This document shows, one piece after another, positions 35,936-44,300 of a stretch of 64,000 bases of DNA. The notes under the pieces were generated by a model. That model worked only from the letters and a program-made list of their open reading frames with translations, was not told the DNA's origin and ran no database searches. The position numbers and the translations under genes are program-made. How positions within the stretch are numbered: the stretch's first letter is position 1; every line of letters starts with the position of its first letter. This DNA comes from Faecalibacillus intestinalis (GTDB lineage Bacteria; Bacillota_I; Bacilli_A; Erysipelotrichales; Coprobacillaceae): contig NZ_PYLQ01000001.1 of the NCBI RefSeq assembly GCF_003024685.1, positions 124,001 through 188,000 of the forward strand. Reading direction: 5' to 3'.

Positions 35936-36355
35936 ATTAGATAAGATATCAATTAAAAATGGAACAACTTTTTCATTAGACATTTCATCTAAAGAAGAAA
36001 TAAGACGGTATTCACTGTGTTCTTCTGGATCTAATTGAATTACATAATCATTTGTATTTTTTAAAGTACAAATATAAACAAGACGAGTAAACATCGTATT
36101 TTTACCTTTATCAAAATTACTGTCTTCATGAATGATTTGTTTTACTTCAACATCTAAATTAACTTCTTCTTTGGCTTCTCTAATTAAAGCTTCTACAGGT
36201 GTTTCAAAGTCTTCTACAGAACCTCCAGGGATATCCCAATATTCAGGATATACATTTGGTTTTCCTCTTTTGATAATACTTCTTTTAATGATAAGGTATT
36301 TATCATTGATTTTCATTAAACCATGGACAATAAGTTTGTTTCGAAATTCTTTCAT
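35924..36355 (-). CDS. Nudix hydrolase
   Basis: 143 aa. Nudix box GGSVEDFETPVEALIREAKEEV fits G-x5-E-x7-REUxEExG with Val in place of the last Gly position region. N-terminal strand LIVHGLMKINDKYLIIKR. Hydrolyses a nucleoside diphosphate linked to another moiety; the substrate is not predictable. AGGAGG ribosome site before the ATG. Convergent with the AraC gene and divergent from the next Nudix gene. Confidence 0.87.
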   Translation of the reverse strand: MKEFRNKLIVHGLMKINDKYLIIKRSIIKRGKPNVYPEYWDIPGGSVEDFETPVEALIREAKEEVNLDVEVKQIIHEDSNFDKGKNTMFTRLVYICTLKNTNDYVIQLDPEEHSEYRLISSLDEMSNEKVVPFLIDILSNKNL

Positions 36356-36462
36356 CTGATTTTCCTCCTTATGGGTAAGTTTTATTATAAATCTGTTTTC
36401 AATAAAAATACAATGAGAAAAATATGATATAATAAAATCAATAAAGATTAGAGGAAATGTGT

Positions 36463-37086
36463 ATGGATAAAAATAAAAAATGGATTGATTATATTATTGA
36501 ATTACAAAGTTTAGCACAAGCCGGACTTACTTATGGAAAAGATGTTTATGATCAAGAACGCTATGAACGTATTCGCCAACTTTCCGCTATGATGATGGCA
36601 GATATTTCAAATAAACCAGTAGAACAAGTAGAAGGGCTTTTTTGTAATGAAGTAGGGTATCAAACACCCAAAATTGATACACGTGCTGCTATTTTTAAAG
36701 AAGATAAAATCTTACTTGTACAAGAGAAAAATGGAACATGGTCATTACCTGGTGGTTGGTGTGATGTCAATGTCTCAGTTATGGAAAATACGATAAAGGA
36801 AGTAAAAGAAGAAGCAGGACTTGATGTTGTTGTTAAAAATGTCATTGCAATTCAAGATAGAGAAAAACATAATCAACCAATCTATGCTTATAAAGTATGT
36901 AAAATATTTATGCTTTGTGAAGTAGAAGGTGGTGTTTTTAAAGAAAATAGTGAAACAATAGGTTTTGATTATTTTACAAAAGACAATCTTTCATTACTTG
37001 CTACAAAAAAGAATAATGAAGAACAAATTCAAATGTGTTTTGATGCTTATAAGGCAGGAGAAAAATGGAAAACATATTTTGATTAA
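36463..37086 (+). CDS. Nudix hydrolase with N-terminal helical domain (ADP-ribose pyrophosphatase-like)
   Basis: 207 aa from the ATG at 36463 (GAGGAA 6 bases upstream; the ATG at 36457 abuts it). An N-terminal helical region of about 65 aa (IELQSLAQAGLTYGKDVYDQERYERI) is the NUDIX_N_2 type found in ADP-ribose/X-linked nucleoside diphosphate hydrolases; the Nudix box is LPGGWCDVNVSVMENTIKEVKEEAG. Probable ADP-ribose or related hydrolase. Followed 12 bases later by the DUF2185 gene. Confidence 0.87.
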   Translation: MDKNKKWIDYIIELQSLAQAGLTYGKDVYDQERYERIRQLSAMMMADISNKPVEQVEGLFCNEVGYQTPKIDTRAAIFKEDKILLVQEKNGTWSLPGGWCDVNVSVMENTIKEVKEEAGLDVVVKNVIAIQDREKHNQPIYAYKVCKIFMLCEVEGGVFKENSETIGFDYFTKDNLSLLATKKNNEEQIQMCFDAYKAGEKWKTYFD

Positions 37087-37098
37087 GGAGGCATATTT

Positions 37099-37401
37099 AT
37101 GGGATTTTTTACGAAGAAAAAACAAACACTATCATTTCCTTTTGATGATCAACAAAATACAGCATGCATTGTATGTTGTCATATTTTAGAAGGACATCCT
37201 ATTTTATATGTAAGTCATGATGAAGATGACGGTATGTGGCAATTTTTATGTGGAAGCAATCATAATATAGAAGATGCAAGTATTGTTTCTTTATTTGAAG
37301 TTTATAACATTGATTATTCTATTTGCTTATTAAAAGACATGCCACGAGGTTATTATGCAATAAGAGAAAATGTAGAAAGTGATTGGATTGTTAAGAAATA
37401 A
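37099..37401 (+). CDS. DUF2185-like protein
   Basis: 100 aa. ACIVCCHILEGHPILYVSHDEDDGMWQFLCG matches the core of DUF2185 (conserved eDgxWqFlcG), with the usual tail ...PRGYYAIRENVESDWIVKK. Function unknown; related proteins include immunity-type proteins of polymorphic toxin loci. Good AAGGAGG ribosome site. Lies between a Nudix gene and a membrane zincin. Confidence 0.75.
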   Translation: MGFFTKKKQTLSFPFDDQQNTACIVCCHILEGHPILYVSHDEDDGMWQFLCGSNHNIEDASIVSLFEVYNIDYSICLLKDMPRGYYAIRENVESDWIVKK

Positions 37402-37421
37402 TAATGCTGGAGGTGTTATCT

Positions 37422-38000
37422 ATGACAATAAAGTTTAGAGGTTATTTAAAAAATAATAATCAGTTAAAAAGTGTTGATGAATCACGATTGGAGAAAATGG
37501 CTATTGGATGGATTGACTATCTATTTGTTTTTTTGATTATTTTATATCCTTTAACAAAAAGCTTAAAATTATTAATTTCTAAATATAATGGAAAAATTTT
37601 AAATGTATTTTTAATAGATATATTGGGTTTTATTATTGTAATTTTATTAATGATTGTCCATGAATACTTTCATGCAATAACTTTTTCTAAAAAAGAAGAT
37701 ATTTATATTTGGTTTCAGGGGTTTGGAATGATAACACATTGCACAGAAATAAAGAATGTAAAAGAGTATCTTTATACTTTATTGTTACCTAATTTATGTA
37801 TTACATTGCCATTATCGATTTTTGTAATATTTGTAAAACTATCAAATCCATTGATTTTAAAAATGATAGGATTAGTTTCAAGTATTATAATTTTAGGAGC
37901 AATTAATGATCTTGCTACTATAGTTTATATAATTAGAAATAGGAAGCAGATAGAGTATTTACAATTAAGTGGTAAATACATGTATTATAAGAAGAAATAG
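37422..38000 (+). CDS. DUF3267-type membrane zincin
   Basis: 192 aa from the ATG at 37422 (GGAGGTG 6 bases upstream). Four hydrophobic segments; HEYFH (the zinc-binding HExxH motif) lies at the end of the second and the rest of the family pattern (small integral-membrane putative zincin peptidase) fits. Substrate unknown. Next to a gene for a short exported protein broken by a frameshift. Confidence 0.75.
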   Translation: MTIKFRGYLKNNNQLKSVDESRLEKMAIGWIDYLFVFLIILYPLTKSLKLLISKYNGKILNVFLIDILGFIIVILLMIVHEYFHAITFSKKEDIYIWFQGFGMITHCTEIKNVKEYLYTLLLPNLCITLPLSIFVIFVKLSNPLILKMIGLVSSIIILGAINDLATIVYIIRNRKQIEYLQLSGKYMYYKKK

Positions 38001-38022
38001 CATATAGAGGAAAGGTAGAAAA

Positions 38023-38413
38023 ATGAAAAAAAGATATTATTTTAGTTATTTTGATTCCTATTTTGATCGTTACATCTTTAATAAAAGATTCTAATCAAAA
38101 ACCAGCTATTAAAATTAAAGATAATGAAATCATTACATCTGTACCTAATTGTAGTGAACCAACAATTAAAATAGATAAAATACGAAATATTAAATTATTG
38201 GATAATGTTGAAATTGGAAATAAACAAGTAGGTTATAAAGAAGATAAGTGCTATGCAGGTTATTTTGATACACAATTTGGAACATGTTTTATTTATATAA
38301 ATCCAAATATTCATTCATATATTTATTTTGAAACCAAGGACGACAAATGCTTGATTAATTATGAAAGTGAAGAAAAAACAAAAGAGTTGTATGAAACTAT
38401 AAAAAATATTTAA
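38023..38413 (+). pseudogene. Exported/anchored small protein gene, frameshifted in a 7-A tract
   Basis: The ATG at 38023 follows GAGGAAAGG but reads out of frame after seven A (38026-38032), stopping within 24 codons. With six A the frame would read MKKDIILVILIPILIVTS and join the open frame that continues to 38413, giving about 129 aa: a hydrophobic N-terminal signal/anchor followed by a polar domain with three or four Cys. The intact part in the track starts only at a TTG inside the hydrophobic stretch. Either a pseudogene, polymerase slippage/phase variation, or a sequencing error. Domain not recognised. Confidence 0.75.
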
Positions 38414-38436
38414 CCTTAAAGGAGAATTAAAATATT

Positions 38437-39126
38437 ATGGAAAATAAAGATGTTCAAAAAATAGCAAAAATGACAATACAATATGCAAAAGAAATTATTA
38501 AACCTGGTATGTCCCTTATTGATTTGAGAAATGATTTAGAGAAGAAAATGCTTGAGTTGGGCGCAGATTCTTTTTGGTATTGGGATGTAGGAGCATTTAT
38601 TTTTTCAGGAGATGAAACAAATGTTTCAATATCAGGTAAACATTATGTAACTGCAAATAAAACTATACAAAATAATGATATTATTACGATTGATTTATCA
38701 CCTCAAAATAATAATGTTTGGGGAGACTATGCAAGAACAATTATTATTGAAAATGGGATAGTTGTTGATTGTGTAGGAAATATTGAAAATGAAGAATGGA
38801 AAAAAGGATTACAAATGGAAGATAGACTTCATCAAGAATTATTGAAATATGTTACTGTTGAAACAACTTTTGAAGATCTTTATTTTCATATGAATCATTT
38901 GATAAAGGAATATGGATTTATAAATTTAGACTTTTTAGGAAATTTAGGACATTCTATTGTAAATAGAAGTGAAGATAGGATTTATATTGAAAAGGGAAAT
39001 AAAACAAAATTAATAGATGTAAATTATTTTACGTTTGAACCACATATAAGTGTTTTAAATTCTAAATATGGTTATAAAAAAGAAAATATTTATTATTTTG
39101 TTGAAGAAAAATTAGTTGAATTATAA
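38437..39126 (+). CDS. M24-family metallopeptidase homolog (pita-bread fold)
   Basis: 229 aa. AKEIIKPGMSLIDLRNDLEKK is the typical M24 N-helix; metal ligands appear as Asp in TIDLSPQ, Asp in WGDYART, His in LGHSI, Glu in FTFEPHI and a C-terminal Glu in YYFVEEKL. Aminopeptidase P/creatinase superfamily, catalytic domain only, so small Xaa-Pro dipeptidase or a related hydrolase. AAAGGAGAA ribosome site. A decayed copy of its 5' end is found at 42762-42842. Confidence 0.85.
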   Translation: MENKDVQKIAKMTIQYAKEIIKPGMSLIDLRNDLEKKMLELGADSFWYWDVGAFIFSGDETNVSISGKHYVTANKTIQNNDIITIDLSPQNNNVWGDYARTIIIENGIVVDCVGNIENEEWKKGLQMEDRLHQELLKYVTVETTFEDLYFHMNHLIKEYGFINLDFLGNLGHSIVNRSEDRIYIEKGNKTKLIDVNYFTFEPHISVLNSKYGYKKENIYYFVEEKLVEL

Positions 39127-39150
39127 CTTATATTTAATGGGGAGTCGTCA

Positions 39151-39726
39151 ATGAAAAAAGATTTTGAAAATTTAAAAAAAATATTTGAACAAGCAAATGA
39201 ACAACTATTAAATCTTGATATTGATTTATTTGAATCACAAGTATCTGAACAAACAATTTGTGGAGCACTGGCTATAAGATTACATGATATATTAAAAGAT
39301 ACCCAATATTCCAAGTATTATGTTGATATTGAATATAATCGCAATAGAGGTGGAAAATTTAAAAAAATGTCTAAAAGTATACAGGGTCCAGGCGAAGAAA
39401 TAATAAGAATTAAAACAGATTTAATTGTACATAGTAGAGGCGAATGTGTAGAACGAGATAATTTACTTGCACTTGAAATGAAGAAAAGTTATCGACCTAA
39501 AAAGGAGAAGGATGCAGATAGGAGCCGATTAAAATGTTTAACTAAAGATAGCTTTAATCACGAGTGGTCTTTTGATGGAACAGAATCTCCTGAACATGTT
39601 TGTCGATATGCTATAGGTATATATTATGAGATTGATTTTGATAAAAATACTATCTCAATAGAATATTATCGTAAAGGAAAGTATCATACGAAAGATAAGA
39701 AACTCATTAAAAAAGGAACAGATTAA
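39151..39726 (+). CDS. Unknown protein with PD-(D/E)XK-like core
   Basis: 191 aa. A central segment IRIKTDLIVHSRG followed by NLLALEMKKS gives Asp90 and Glu109-x-Lys111 with strand-like hydrophobics around them, the spacing of the PD-(D/E)XK nuclease fold; a helical N-terminus precedes it. No DNA-binding domain or modification partner is adjacent. Ribosome site GGGGAG. A restriction-like or repair nuclease is an inference from the motif only. Closed by a terminator. Confidence 0.55.
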   Translation: MKKDFENLKKIFEQANEQLLNLDIDLFESQVSEQTICGALAIRLHDILKDTQYSKYYVDIEYNRNRGGKFKKMSKSIQGPGEEIIRIKTDLIVHSRGECVERDNLLALEMKKSYRPKKEKDADRSRLKCLTKDSFNHEWSFDGTESPEHVCRYAIGIYYEIDFDKNTISIEYYRKGKYHTKDKKLIKKGTD

Positions 39727-39746
39727 TTAAACAAATGTTCCTTTTT
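39710..39746. terminator. Bidirectional terminator (39.7 kb)
   Basis: Stem AAAAAGGAACA (39710-39720) / TGTTCCTTTTT (39736-39746), 15-nt loop; genes converge on it. Confidence 0.82.
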
Positions 39747-39750
39747 TACT

Positions 39751-40611
39751 TTATTTCATAATGTGATATGCAAAGTTAGCAAAACCATTTTTATCATAAG
39801 AAGTAGAAATGTAGTTTACAATTTTCTTTACATCATCTACTGCGTTATTAACAGCACCACTATAATTTACTTTTTTTAACATTTCTAAATCATTTAAATG
39901 ATCTCCAATTGCATACGTATTTTCTAAATTAATATTAAAATGTTTGCATAAAATATCAATAGCATTTGCTTTTGTTACCGATAAAGAAGATATCTCGGTG
40001 TTTAGTTGACCTGAAGAAGTGATTTTGAAATCTTTGTCATATTTTTTATTTATACTTTCTATAAATTTAAAATCATGAGTAATGATTTCTAATTTAAATA
40101 AATCTTTATCTTTTGTTTTAAAGTCGTTGATAATTTGCTTAGTAAGAGGGACACTTGAAAATATAATATCATAGTAAACTTGCATACCATAAAGAGCATA
40201 ATCAATATCAGTAGTTTTAGTCATTGCTAATTGATAAAGTCTTTTTATTAATTGTTTAGATTTATGATAATAAAAGTGACATTGATCGTAAAGAATATAA
40301 TAGTAATCTAATTTATTACATTGATCGATAATATCAAAAATCTTGTTTTCTTTAATAGGCATATTTGCAAGTAAGAAACCATCTTGTAAATAGATTTGAG
40401 CACCATTTAAAGCAATAACAGGTATTTGTAGATGATATTTTTCTAATAGATTTATTTTAATATCATTATAACTACGCCCAGATGCAAAGACGACAATAAA
40501 ACCTTTATTTTGTAATTGATATAAAGCTTTTAAATTTTCTTCACTAATTTCATGTTGAGCAGTTAAAAGAGTTTTATCTAAATCAGTAAATATAATCTTT
40601 TCTTTATTCAT
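39751..40611 (-). CDS. Cof-type HAD phosphatase
   Basis: 286 aa. Motif I FTDLDKTLL (residues 8-16), motif II FASGRSYNDI, Lys in KANAIDILCK, motif IV YAIGDHLNDLEML: the HAD-IIB (Cof/YidA) pattern with a C2 cap. Sugar-phosphate or flavin/pyridoxal-phosphate phosphatase activity is typical. AAGGAGG ribosome site. Single-gene unit; the 134-bp gap on its right contains no gene. Confidence 0.9.
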   Translation of the reverse strand: MNKEKIIFTDLDKTLLTAQHEISEENLKALYQLQNKGFIVVFASGRSYNDIKINLLEKYHLQIPVIALNGAQIYLQDGFLLANMPIKENKIFDIIDQCNKLDYYYILYDQCHFYYHKSKQLIKRLYQLAMTKTTDIDYALYGMQVYYDIIFSSVPLTKQIINDFKTKDKDLFKLEIITHDFKFIESINKKYDKDFKITSSGQLNTEISSLSVTKANAIDILCKHFNINLENTYAIGDHLNDLEMLKKVNYSGAVNNAVDDVKKIVNYISTSYDKNGFANFAYHIMK

Positions 40612-40745
40612 AAAAACCTCCTTAATCGTTTGACAATGTTTAAAAATTAAGATAGGATTTTTTTAACTTTAAATTAATATATTTTCTTTAAAACATCATG
40701 TTTATAGGTGAGAGTGTAAATAAAATGTCTTAGAATTTATATGAT

Positions 40746-41954
40746 TTAAAGTTTTTCTTTTTCTAACCATTGTACTTTTTTGTTAATGATAAAGTGATCG
40801 ATAAGCCATAATGTTCCATTAAAAATAATAAGAAAACGATAAGCATTATTTAATGAAAATAATGAGCAGGTAATAAGTGAAATTGAAAGACCAATAATTC
40901 TTCCTAGGGCAATTGGAAATTCAGATGCAACAATATATTCGTATTGGTTATAATCGTTGTTTGCTATTTTGGCTAATTGGAATTTAACGGATTGAAAGAT
41001 TGTTTGATTCCAACAGTAGACAACACCAAGTAAGATATAAGTGATTAATAATATTTTAGGCGATTGAAAAATTCCTAATAAGGACATTATTCCAAAATAA
41101 ATCATAGAAGCAATTAAATGATAATTCTTTTGATTGGTTCTATTAAATTTACTAGCAATTAAACTTGAACTGAAAATACCAATACAAGCCATAATTGAAT
41201 TAAATTGACCGATAATTTGTTCGTTAGAAATAATTGTATAAGCAAAAACAGTAAATATCTGATTAAATATTGAATCTCTAATACCGTTACTAAAATTATA
41301 ATATTTATTAGCATTCCAATATTTGTTACCTTTAAGTTTTAAAACTTCTAATAATCTAATATTTTGATTTAAAGTAAGTCCTTTTATAAAAATAGACATA
41401 TAAATACCAATAATAAGTAACAAAGCGGATATAAAAAATAAAATATAATAACCTGTTAGTTTAGTATAAATGGAAATAATATAACCTGAAAGTGAAGGCA
41501 TAATAATTCCAAAAAGATAACTGAATGTTTGTTGATATGAAAAGAAGCGACCTTGTTCACTTTCTTTTACGAGTTGTCCAGTAAGTAGGTTAAACGAAAA
41601 ATAGTAAAAACCTTGACCAATTCCATTAAAGATACCTAATGGAATTAAAAATAATTGAGCTTGTTCTTTTAATGATAAAATAAGCAAATAATAAGCAATC
41701 ATTGAAAAGATGCCAGTTTTAAGAAAAGTAACAAGATTTATTTTTGATATAAATTTTGTTCCAATAATAAAAGCAATAAGCAAAGAAACATAGTTAAGAA
41801 TATTTTGAAATAAGATAATAAATATACTATTTGTTAGTCTTACTAAATAAACATTCAAAAAAACTGAGGCAATATTTGAACCAGCAAGGAATAACATTCC
41901 TACAATAAGTAAATATTTTGTTTCCTTTGTTAAAGTATTTTTAATTTTTAGCAT
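40746..41954 (-). CDS. MFS transporter (efflux-type)
   Basis: 402 aa, about 12 hydrophobic helices in two groups of six separated by a loop rich in Lys/Arg (about residues 195-210). No substrate-specific motif recognised. Its first 14 bases overlap the end of the TetR-family gene, a regulator-transporter pair typical of drug or metabolite efflux. Single promoter upstream of the TetR gene. Confidence 0.86.
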   Translation of the reverse strand: MLKIKNTLTKETKYLLIVGMLFLAGSNIASVFLNVYLVRLTNSIFIILFQNILNYVSLLIAFIIGTKFISKINLVTFLKTGIFSMIAYYLLILSLKEQAQLFLIPLGIFNGIGQGFYYFSFNLLTGQLVKESEQGRFFSYQQTFSYLFGIIMPSLSGYIISIYTKLTGYYILFFISALLLIIGIYMSIFIKGLTLNQNIRLLEVLKLKGNKYWNANKYYNFSNGIRDSIFNQIFTVFAYTIISNEQIIGQFNSIMACIGIFSSSLIASKFNRTNQKNYHLIASMIYFGIMSLLGIFQSPKILLITYILLGVVYCWNQTIFQSVKFQLAKIANNDYNQYEYIVASEFPIALGRIIGLSISLITCSLFSLNNAYRFLIIFNGTLWLIDHFIINKKVQWLEKEKL

Positions 41955-42498
41955 TTCTAAAATTTTTAATTGCTATTTTTAATAATTCTGAAACTTCTTC
42001 TTGCGAAAGTGAAATGCTATCAACAAGAACATAAGTTGCAATACCATGCGTATAAAATCGAATATTTTGAAAAAGTTGGCAAGCTTCATCAAATGAAATT
42101 TGATACTGTTTTTCAATCTTTTTAATAATATTTTGATTGTACGATGATTGAATTATTTGTGATAGCGTTCTTTGACCACCAATATCTGAAATATAAACAG
42201 CTTTGAACAGATTTTTTTCTTTTCTTGCAAATTCGATATAGGCATAGCTAACGCGATACAATTCATCATTTTCATCAACATAAATATCTGTAAATTCTCG
42301 ATAGTATTTATATATTTCTTCAATAAGTTCTTCTTTTAATTCATCCATATTTTTGTAAACCCTAAAAATAGGATTTGTAGAACAATTCATTTCTTTTGCA
42401 ATACTTCTTGCATTAACTTCCTCAAAACCACTTTTTCTTATTATTTCAAGAGATGAAGTTAAAATATCTTGCTTATTAATTTTTGATTTTGGTGGCAT
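41941..42498 (-). CDS. TetR-family repressor
   Basis: 185 aa. N-terminal HTH: KINKQDILTSSLEIIRKSGFEEVNARSIAKEMNCSTNPIFRVYKNMDEL, the TetR fold; helical ligand-binding C-terminus. Encoded upstream of and overlapping the MFS gene. A 42-bp palindrome lies across its promoter, so it very probably represses its own operon. AAAGGAG ribosome site. Confidence 0.9.
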   Translation of the reverse strand: MPPKSKINKQDILTSSLEIIRKSGFEEVNARSIAKEMNCSTNPIFRVYKNMDELKEELIEEIYKYYREFTDIYVDENDELYRVSYAYIEFARKEKNLFKAVYISDIGGQRTLSQIIQSSYNQNIIKKIEKQYQISFDEACQLFQNIRFYTHGIATYVLVDSISLSQEEVSELLKIAIKNFRNAKN

Positions 42499-42513
42499 AA
42501 CAAAACTCCTTTC

Positions 42514-42575
42514 TTATAAAATAACATTTGTTACGTAACATATGTTATTTTATAATTAAAAATTAAATTTGTCAA
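42514..42575 (-). promoter_or_regulatory. tetR-MFS promoter with a 42-bp palindromic operator
   Basis: Minus-strand -35 TTGACA (complement of 42570-42575), 17-bp spacer, -10 TAAAAT (complement of 42547-42552). The palindrome runs 42514-42555 around the centre GTTAC/GTAAC at 42534/42535, with one mismatched pair (42528/42541). It covers the -10 box and the start point. Confidence 0.9.
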
Positions 42576-42645
42576 TGGAACACATCATAGAAGATATTTT
42601 AATTCCTCTTTTTTATTATTTGTGTAATATTATAATTCTATTTAG

Positions 42646-42740
42646 TTAAAGATGTTGATTTATACGGAAATATTAGCTTTTACAGGAGTAGGAATATCAA
42701 AATAAAGTAATATGCCGATATCTATAGAAAAGCAGAAGTA
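42646..42740 (+). pseudogene. Decayed copy of the sirtuin gene 5' end
   Basis: About 90 bp aligns without gaps to the start of the sirtuin gene at 43741: upstream TTAGTTAA and TTGATTTATA, then AATATTAGCTTTTACAGGAG and GGAATATCAAAA. The ATG has become ACG and a CAA codon has become TAA; similarity fades after the codons for NIPTFME. Upstream, 42556-42645 holds nothing I can identify. Confidence 0.88.
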
Positions 42741-42761
42741 GGGTTTAATGATAAAAAAGAG

Positions 42762-42842
42762 ATATTACAGAAAATAGGAATGTTCAAAAAAAGAAAAATG
42801 ACAATTCGATGTATAAAAGGAATTATTAAATTTGGTTGTTGA
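42762..42842 (+). pseudogene. Decayed copy of the M24 homolog 5' end
   Basis: About 78 bp aligns to 38431-38510, the start of the M24 gene: ATATTA, GAAAATA, TGTTCAAAAAA, AAAAATGACAAT and AATTATTAAA are shared, with one 2-base deletion and mostly transitions. The start ATG is now CAG. Fused about 20 bp after the sirtuin fragment. Confidence 0.82.
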
Positions 42843-42847
42843 TATAT

Positions 42848-42874
42848 AAAAAGTTTCCCATTATGAGAAACTTT
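42848..42874 (-). terminator. Terminator of the 181-aa gene
   Basis: Stem AAAGTTTC (42850-42857) / GAAACTTT (42867-42874), with T-run on the minus strand left of 42850. Confidence 0.75.
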
Positions 42875-42885
42875 GATTTTAAAAC

Positions 42886-43431
42886 TTAATGTTTTTTAAT
42901 TTTCTTTTTAGCTAACCTTACCATGCTATCATCTAATGTAGTACGTGGGTTTTCTAAATTATAAGTTTTTGCCAAATCTTTGTAATGTTTATCCATGTAA
43001 TCTTTTATTTCATTAGTTGATTTTGTTTGGAATAGGGTAATTAAGTTTACATCATCTTCTATTTTAAAAATATCATTTAATTTCAAAATAAATTTAGATG
43101 TATTTTCTTCGATGTCTGAACTTTCAAAAAAGTAATTTCCTGTGTTTGTATAGATGTTTAAATCTACAAAATAATTAAAGTAAATACTAAATTTTCCAGA
43201 ATTACGGTGTGACATAAAACCTTTGAAACCATCTTTTAAAAGACCTACAGATGGATTGTAGATTCTATTAACAGGTAAAATTTTGATATTATTAATACTA
43301 CTAAACGGAATGGTAATATCTACGTTGGATTCATTTTTAATTACTAAAGCATCTTCGTTTAAAATAAGTTGTTGTACATCATCAGAAATACTTGTTACTG
43401 AAAATTGTGCTTTTATTCTTTTTTCTTCCAT
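42886..43431 (-). CDS. Hypothetical protein, 181 aa
   Basis: From the ATG at 43431 (MEEKRIKAQF), chosen because AAAAAGGAGG lies 8 bases upstream; the longer frame to 43512 has no ribosome site. Strand-rich N-terminal part (ALVIKNESNVDITIPFSSINNI resembles the first strands of a PH-like fold, a weak impression), helical C-terminus ending KKKIKKH. No TM segment or signal. Not recognised. Isolated between decayed DNA and the sirtuin gene; the 43513-43740 gap holds only a TATAAT box near 43708. Confidence 0.65.
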   Translation of the reverse strand: MEEKRIKAQFSVTSISDDVQQLILNEDALVIKNESNVDITIPFSSINNIKILPVNRIYNPSVGLLKDGFKGFMSHRNSGKFSIYFNYFVDLNIYTNTGNYFFESSDIEENTSKFILKLNDIFKIEDDVNLITLFQTKSTNEIKDYMDKHYKDLAKTYNLENPRTTLDDSMVRLAKKKIKKH

Positions 43432-43740
43432 TGCAAAAACCTCCTTTTTAAAAAATAAATTTATTACATCAAAGAACTTTAAATTATGAATAGTCATTTT
43501 ATCTTTATTCAATTATACCATATAACATGTAGAAATATTGTGATTTAATCAGCTTTTTTATTTGTTGAAATGTTTTTAATGGGTTATAATAAGCACTAAT
43601 ATCATCTATAACAGTATATATCGATTCTTTAAGTTAGATACATTCAAATATATAGAGAGATTGGTTTTAATCATTGCACTTTATAGATAACCAATAGAAA
43701 TATGTGATATAATTTCATGTAGTTAAGGGAGTTGATTTAT

Positions 43741-44295
43741 ATGAAAATATTAGCTTTTACAGGAGCAGGAATATCAAAACAAAGTAATATTCCAACATTT
43801 ATGGAAAGACCAGATGTAAGGGAAAAACTATTTAGAAGTTATGCCAATACACATCATGAAGAATATAATGAGGTTATTAAACAGCTTAAAGCCAATATGA
43901 ACGGTGCTAAACCGAATGATGCTCATATTGCTTTAGCTGAGTATCATATACCAATTATTACCATGAATATTGATGGATTGCATAAATTAGCTGGAAGTGA
44001 TGCTTTAGAATTACATGGTGGTTTACCAGAAGATGATGAAATGGATATTGCGTATTCTTTATATAATAAACCGGTACTTTATGGTGATCCAGCACCAAAT
44101 TATCAAAAGGCTTATGAAATGGTTTATAAATTACAACCAGGAGATATCTTTTTGGTAGTAGGATGTTCATTTCATACAGGAATATCTGTTGATTTAAGAG
44201 AAGTTGCAAAAGCTAGAGGAGCAAGAATTATCGAAATACAGGAAGATGCTGCTCATAATGTAAGAAAAGTATTAGAAGAATTAAAGAAAGGATGA
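43741..44295 (+). CDS. Minimal sirtuin (Sir2 family) lacking zinc cysteines
   Basis: 184 aa from the ATG at 43741 with GGGAG upstream (a TTG at 43732 is less likely). Sirtuin motifs: AFTGAGIS at residues 5-12, SNIPTF, TMNIDGLH (75-81; usual TQNIDGLH), catalytic His92 in LHGG, and VVGCSFHTG near 140. Canonical sirtuins have about 240 aa and a Cys4 zinc ribbon after the catalytic His; here the chain goes straight to LYNKPVLYGDP and the only Cys is residue 142. It could be an NAD-consuming deacylase, an ADP-ribosyl-handling enzyme or an NADase; which one is unknown. Confidence 0.85.
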   Translation: MKILAFTGAGISKQSNIPTFMERPDVREKLFRSYANTHHEEYNEVIKQLKANMNGAKPNDAHIALAEYHIPIITMNIDGLHKLAGSDALELHGGLPEDDEMDIAYSLYNKPVLYGDPAPNYQKAYEMVYKLQPGDIFLVVGCSFHTGISVDLREVAKARGARIIEIQEDAAHNVRKVLEELKKG

Positions 44296-44300
44296 TTTAA

